Assembly: GCA_027422505.1 (NCBI GenBank)
Contig: JAPQWV010001346.1
Span: 31,001-95,000, forward strand
Length of the DNA: 64,000 nucleotides
Reading direction: 5' to 3'
From: Craterostigma plantagineum
Lineage: Eukaryota; Streptophyta; Magnoliopsida; Lamiales; Linderniaceae
In this document: one piece after another, positions 58,766 through 64,000 of the stretch
Numbering within the stretch: position 1 is the stretch's first letter
Layout: every line of letters begins with the position of its first letter
Translations under genes and position numbers: made by a program
The notes under the pieces: generated by a model
The model's database searches: none
Told to the model about the DNA's origin: nothing
The model's input: only the letters and a program-made list of their open reading frames with translations

Positions 58766-61320
58766 ACAAGATCACGATCAAAAATAAATACCCGTTACCG
58801 AGGATCGATGATCTATTCGACCAACTACAGGGTGCTACGGTATTCTCGAAAATCGATCTCCGTTCGGGATACCATCAGTTAAAGATCAGGGAGACAGATG
58901 TTCCTAAAACGGCGTTCAGTACGAGGTACGGCCATTACGAGTTTTTGGTCATGCCCTTCGGACTGACCAATGCCCCTGCTGCTTTTATGGATCTTATGAA
59001 CCGAGTCTTTAAAGACTATCTCGACCGCTTCGTAATCGTCTTTATTGACGACATTCTGATCTATTCTAAGACGAAAGAAGAACACGAGAGTCACTTACAA
59101 ATCGTCTTAGGAATCTTGCGTGAGAAACAGCTCTACGCCAAATTCAAGAAATGCGAATTTTGGCTTGAGCAAGTAGCCTTCTTGGGACACGTGATTTCCG
59201 GAAGTGGAATCTCCGTGGACCCGAGTAAGATTGAGGCCGTGAACAATTGGCCACGACCAACTACTCCGACCGAGGTCCGAAGTTTTCTAGGACTTGCGGG
59301 ATATTACCGTAAGTTCATAGCCGACTTCTCTAGTATTGCCTCTAGTCTGTCAAACTTGACTAGAAAGAATGTACCTTTCAAGTGGTCTGAAGCGTGTGAA
59401 CGAAGCTTTCAGGAACTGAAAAAGCGACTTACTTCTGCTCCTATTCTGACTATACCCTCGGGGACTGGAGGATTCTCGGTCTACAACGATGCCTCGAAGA
59501 ATGGACTAGGATGTGTACTAATGCAGAACGGTAAAGTAATCGCATATGCCTCCAGACAATTGAAGGAGTATGAGAAGAATTATCCTACCCATGACCTGGA
59601 ACTAGCAGCGGTGGTCTTTGCTTTAAAGATCTGGAGACATTACCTTTACGGAGAAAGGTGTGAGATCTTCACAGACCACAAAAGCCTGAAGTACTTCTTC
59701 ACCCAGAAGGAGTTAAACATGCGACAACGACGATGGCTGGAGCTTGTAAAGGATTATGACTGCGTCATCAGTTATCATCCAGGCAAAGCGAACGTAGTCG
59801 CAGACGCGGTTAGTCGAAAGACGATGAACACAGAATTGTACCGACTTGGGGTGGAAATAGTCGATTTAGGCGAAGTCGAGACGAAACTAGCAGCGCTGAC
59901 TTTACAACCTACGTTGCTAGAACGAATCAAGAAAGCACAAGAAGAAGATGAATTTTATCTGAAGGTGAAAGATGCGCTACCTGAGGACTTCGAAATTCGA
60001 GAAGATGAAATCTTACGGTACAAAAATCGACTATACGTACCTAATAATGAAGAGCTACAGCGAACCATAATGACAGAAGCACACGCAACGACGTACTCCG
60101 TGCACCCGGGCGCGACAAAGATGTACCAAGATTTGCGGATCATTTACTGGTGGCCGGGAATGAAGAAGGATATTGCCACATTCGTGAGTAGATGTATGAC
60201 ATGCCAACTGATCAAAGCGGAGCACCAGCGACCAACCGGAACGCTGCAGCCGTTACCGATTCCTGAATGGAAATGGGACCATATCACGATGGATTTCGTC
60301 GTTGGTTTGCCTAAAACAACGAAAGGCCACGATGCCATTTGGGTGATTGTTGATCGCTTAACCAAATCAGCCCATTTCATTCCTATCAGCTCTACTTTTT
60401 CCATGGAACGCTACGCTGAATTATATGTTCAGGAAATTGTTCGACTCCATGGAATCCCAATCTCCATCGTCTCGGATCGAGATTCGAGATTTCTATCCAA
60501 CTTCTGGCAAAGCTTACAGGAAGCAATGGGTACGAAGCTCTCGTTCAGTACTGCGTACCATCCTCAGACCGACGGGCAGTCAGAACGAACGATCCAAACC
60601 CTTGAGGACATGTTACGAGCGTGCGTACTAGACTTCAAGGGAAACTGGAGTAAGTACTTGCCGCTGATCGAATTTTCTTATAACAATAGCTTCCACGCTA
60701 CGATCGGGATGGCACCGTACGAGGCATTGTACGGGCGCAAGTGTCGATCCCCTATTCATTGGGACGAAATCGGTGAACGAGCTTTATTAGGAATCGATAT
60801 GATCCGAGAAACAACAGAAGCAGTGACCAAAATCCGAGAAAGAATGCGAACAGCTCAAAGTCGACAGAAAAGTTACGCAGATCATAGGAGACGACCATTG
60901 GAATTCACGGAGAACGACCAAGTATTTTTGAAGATTTCCCCGATGAAAGGAGTGAAGCGATTTGGAAAGAAGAGCAAGATAAGTCCAAGATACATAGGCC
61001 CATTCAAGATTATCAGACGAGTCGGTGAAGTTGCATATCAGTTAGAATTGCCGACTTCCCTGTCGCAAGTTCACGACGTATTTCACGTATCGACATTACG
61101 AAAATATGTCGCGGACCCGAGTCATGTCATTCAGAACGAGCTTCTTTATCAACAGCTCAAGCCTGACTTGAGTTACGAAGAGAAGCCTGTAGAGATTTTG
61201 ATGTACGAGTCGAAACGACTACGGAATAAGACTATTCCACTAGTTAAAGTTCTGTGGCGGAATCAATCAGTTGAGGAAGCAATTTCTACAACACGTAAAC
61301 ACGTGGGAGCGTGTGGATGA
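58760..61320 (+). CDS. Tekay-like RT-RNaseH-integrase ORF (after the frameshift)
   Basis: Continues the polyprotein in another frame. RT catalytic [11 protein letters not shown] (59041-59073); thumb [15 protein letters not shown]; RNase [16 protein letters not shown] and [15 protein letters not shown]; integrase zinc part with VHPGATKMY and [12 protein letters not shown]. The catalytic triad is Asp 60292-60294 (MDFVVGLP), Asp 60475-60477 (SDRDSRF) and Glu 60583-60585 (DGQSERTI), with the canonical 35-residue spacing. [10 protein letters not shown] and a chromodomain-like tail follow. Near 61285 the frame leaves the family consensus and ends at 61318-61320. The expected ending (RYPELF) is readable in another frame to about 61361, so the C-terminus is also shifted. 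Confidence 0.9.
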
Positions 61321-61381
61321 TATGAGAGTTCGTTATCCCGAATTATTCCAGTCGGTGTAATTTCGGGGACGAAATTCTTTT

Positions 61382-61393
61382 AAGGGGGGAGGA
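61382..61393 (+). other. Polypurine tract of the young Tekay-like element
   Basis: AAGGGGGGAGGA immediately precedes the 3' LTR. It is the RNase H-resistant primer for plus-strand DNA. The minus-strand element has the same tract at 50162-50151. Confidence 0.9.
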
Positions 61394-63982
61394 TGTAATA
61401 CCCGTAAAATATAAATACGGGGTTTTGACATGATTAGTTATGAGATTTTGTGGACGAAGCATGAGATAAATTAATTAAAACTTTGAATCGAAAATACAGA
61501 TGTTGGATGACTTCAAACTAAAAATGGAACTAATTAAAGAACTTTTGAAAATAATTATAAAAGACATACAATATTAAGTGGGTAAATTGATAATATAGAC
61601 TTGAGATATTAAGCATGGTTTAAATACATGACTTTGGCCCAAACATATTTACACGATGAGATTAATATTTACGTTGCTTGAGTGGGAAGGAAGTAACAAT
61701 CACCGCCTAGTCATTTCAGATTTATTAAATCAAAGTATGATACTTATCTCCAAGTTGTACAACTAACAAAAAAAACATATACAAGAACAAGTGTTAAAGA
61801 GAGAGAGCGTGAGCAAGGAGAAGAAAACGATAGGAAGCCACCAAACTTTTATCTTCAAAAGAGAAACTAATCAACGAGTGAGGTATGAAATTTCATAATA
61901 TATATTGAGTTGTTTCTTTTGTTTGGATATTTTAAGAATATATAGGGCTGATTCACGATTATAAAGGACACTCAAAAGCTAACATAAATCGAAAACCCTA
62001 GTTCATAAGAATTCACTTTGTAATCATAAGGGGCTAAGATGATGTAAGTCTTAATGATTTTACAGCATGAGGTGAATTTTGATAGGTATTTCATAAGGAT
62101 TAGATGTCGATATGTGATAAGTGCTTGTTTTGAATATATATGTCGATATATGTGTATACTCATTGAAGGAAGTTGTCGAACGATATCATAAAAATCGAGA
62201 TATGATTGTTCCTTTATAAGGTAATATCGAGATGTGTCATAGAAGGAATTCTGAGATGATTTCAAGATGTATTATATTAAATGTCGAAGTATGAGAGCTT
62301 TTAGAATATCGAAATGTGTGATAATAGTAGTGAGAACCTCGACATTTTTAAGTAAGAGCTCGACATTTATTGGGTATAGATCTCGACAATTGGTAAAGAA
62401 TGAGCTCGACATTTTATATGTAACTTCGACATTTTCCTTCAAAAGCTCGATATTTATTAGATATAGATATATGATGGAGCTCGAGATTTTTCTTACACAG
62501 TTTTCGACCTTAGTGAGACTTTGATATAGGATTTCGATATACATACAAAGATGTCGAGATGCTTTCAATAGTAATAGGTCTCGACATTTTATAAGAGTTT
62601 CGACATCTTTAAGGAATAGACCTCGACATTTTGAGCTCGACCTAGAAATGTATTCGACATCTTTATATGTCTCGACATTTATATGTCTCGACATATGCTA
62701 AACAATGAGATTGACGTTCTATAGGAGTAGATTTCGACAATGTTTAAATATTTCGACACTTAATATAACTTCAATAGTTTAAAAATGTTCTACAATTAGT
62801 AAATTTTCGGTATTTTAGAATTTTTGATATATCTAGGGTTTTCAATATTTTAGGGTTTATTTATTTTAGGAATATCATTATTTTTAGGTTTTCATAAATT
62901 TTAGGGTTTTCTATAATTAGAGCTTGGGAACTTAAAAACTTATACAGTTTAGTAAATATACTGATATGATAATACATATTATATTCAGAGGATCGAAATA
63001 TAGGGACTACGCCAGATCTTCTATTTGACTGTAGCAGGAGGACAGGTAGGTGGATTATCCATCTACAATACGTAAACACAATTATGTGTTTTCATGCGAT
63101 TATGTGATCTACGTGACTTATGTGATTTATATGTTTTACGTACGCTTTATGTAAATTATGTTTTATGATATTTTTAAGTGCATGACACGTGCATATCACG
63201 TTAGGGCGAGAAATGGTTATACCATGATGTGACGATAGGGCATGAGATATTGACGTACGGGGTGGAATGAGGTGTTTGTGATTTGCGACTCTTAGAGGAG
63301 TCGAGGTTGGGCTCACTGGGCACCTGGCGGAGACAGACGTGATCGATCTGTCTACCCGGACGTGATCGATTCGGGGTGCATACCGCCGGATGGGATTTTC
63401 TTTATGATTAGTGCGGGAAGTATACGACCTGGTAGGAGGACATTGACGTGATCGATCAGTGCACTACCGGCGTAGCTCGCCGCGAGACTTGGGGGTGGCC
63501 TCCCAGTAGTCTATTGCGCGCGGAGGTGTCGAGCCTAACCTAGGGCCCTGTGTTGTGTGAAATAGGAATGTGGGAAAAGAAAGAGTGTGCATTATATTAT
63601 GTTGTGAGATATTGGGATTGGGGTTGAGTGCACACTTGCATACATGCATTTTATTCACCTACTGGGCAAATTGCTCAGTGTTTACGTGTTGTAGGTACTG
63701 AGTCCGACGCTGATACGCGTCGTGACTGAGGCGGCTGGTGGCGGTGCTCCACGGACTTTTGAGGGCGGTGCGGTACATGGATGAAGACCTGTGGAGCGGC
63801 GTTAGCACTTTTGTTCTTCTGATATTTTTGGGGCTTCGGCCCATGTACATGGATGACAATGTAGACGCATGTATTTAGTAATATATATAATTTTAGGAAA
63901 AAGTTTTAATTAGACGGGCCTTCCGCGGCTTACGTTGCGGAAATCCGCCACTAATCCTAGTTAGAGAAGTAGGGTCGCCACA
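61394..63982 (+). repeat. 3' LTR of the young Tekay-like element
   Basis: The same 2589-bp length and ends as the 5' LTR, with about 24 scattered substitutions and no length change. Differences are spread along the whole LTR; a small double change lies at about 62709-62710. Confidence 0.95.
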
Positions 63983-63987
63983 GTCAT
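63983..63987 (+). repeat. Target duplication GTCAT, right
   Basis: Perfect match to 54118-54122. Confidence 0.95.
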
Positions 63988-64000
63988 CGCCCCTTGGCGG
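63988..64000 (-). pseudogene. Continuation of the minus-strand Tekay gag
   Basis: These 13 bases, read on the minus strand, encode part of the RQGA stretch that precedes MTVAEYIKKFEQ across the insertion, matching [18 protein letters not shown] of the forward element. The rest of the gag and the 5' LTR lie beyond the window. Confidence 0.8.

Larger units (their letters stand above)
54123..63982 (+). mobile_element. Complete young Tekay/Del-like Ty3/gypsy retrotransposon
   Basis: The element is 9860 bp: two LTRs of equal length (2589 bp), initiator-Met PBS, gag-pro-RT-RNaseH-IN order, a polypurine tract and GTCAT duplications. By direct comparison I count about 24 substitutions and no indels between the LTRs, about 0.9%. 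With the commonly used plant LTR rate of 1.3e-8 per site per year this would be roughly 0.36 My, an estimate that depends on the rate. The chromodomain-like integrase tail and capsid type indicate the Tekay/Del chromovirus lineage. An RT frameshift and a C-terminal frame break make this copy non-autonomous. Confidence 0.95.

Overview
The window is repeat-dense nuclear DNA of a flowering plant, most likely a dicot. The evidence is an intron-containing plant-type DnaJ/HSP40 gene with GT-AG introns, plant LTR-retrotransposon lineages (Tekay/Del-like and Athila-like Ty3/gypsy, plus a Ty1/copia remnant), a Helitron RepHel gene, Stowaway and hAT-type MITEs, DUF1985/Ulp1-like genes and a decayed caulimovirid-like pararetrovirus. 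The species cannot be named from sequence alone. Only one ordinary host gene looks intact, the DnaJ gene at 28940-30984. Nearly everything else is mobile or broken.

Layout, left part (1-26 kb). A truncated Tekay-type LTR (1-1111) abuts a reversed Athila-type LTR fragment (1112-1582). A truncated copia element follows on the minus strand (1583-4650: gag remnant, repeat-rich leader, PBS, 314-bp LTR). From 5.7 to 24.5 kb lie two related, decayed Ulp1-like (C48) protease genes in the same orientation (5716-8589 and about 23130-24543). Between them is a Helitron RepHel gene (about 10208-21749). That gene is broken by frameshifts, a Stowaway MITE (11614-11856), an hAT-type MITE (12911-13417) and a 6.35-kb hAT-type insertion (14400-20747). 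The large insertion carries a minus-strand endogenous pararetrovirus fragment (about 15300-20220).

Middle part (26-32 kb). A noncoding zone with putative reverse-strand Helitron ends and an hAT-like MITE precedes the DnaJ gene. The gene encodes about 419 residues in six exons, with J, G/F-rich, four-repeat zinc-finger and C-terminal substrate domains and a CaaX-type end (CAQQ).

Right part (31-64 kb). An Athila-like element runs from 32184 to beyond 47045. Its 5' LTR also follows the 3' end of a second Athila copy (31396-32183). It is interrupted by an unknown insertion in the 5' LTR (32643-33677) and by a related solo LTR with a perfect GTACC target duplication (36271-37953). A reverse-strand Tekay-like element (LTR 47046-50150, pol and gag 50185-54122) has inserted into the Athila 3' LTR. 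Its gag is split by a young, complete Tekay-like element (54123-63982) with two 2589-bp LTRs, a GTCAT target duplication, an initiator-Met PBS and a polypurine tract. The split gag resumes at the last bases of the window. The order of events is Athila, then the reverse Tekay, then the forward Tekay.

No operon-like or defence system is visible. The gene content works as nested parasites: each polyprotein once served its own element's replication, and all now carry visible lesions. The most interesting structures are the Ulp1-RepHel-Ulp1 arrangement, the pararetrovirus inside an hAT-type element inside a Helitron helicase, and the short-motif arrays inside the LTRs.
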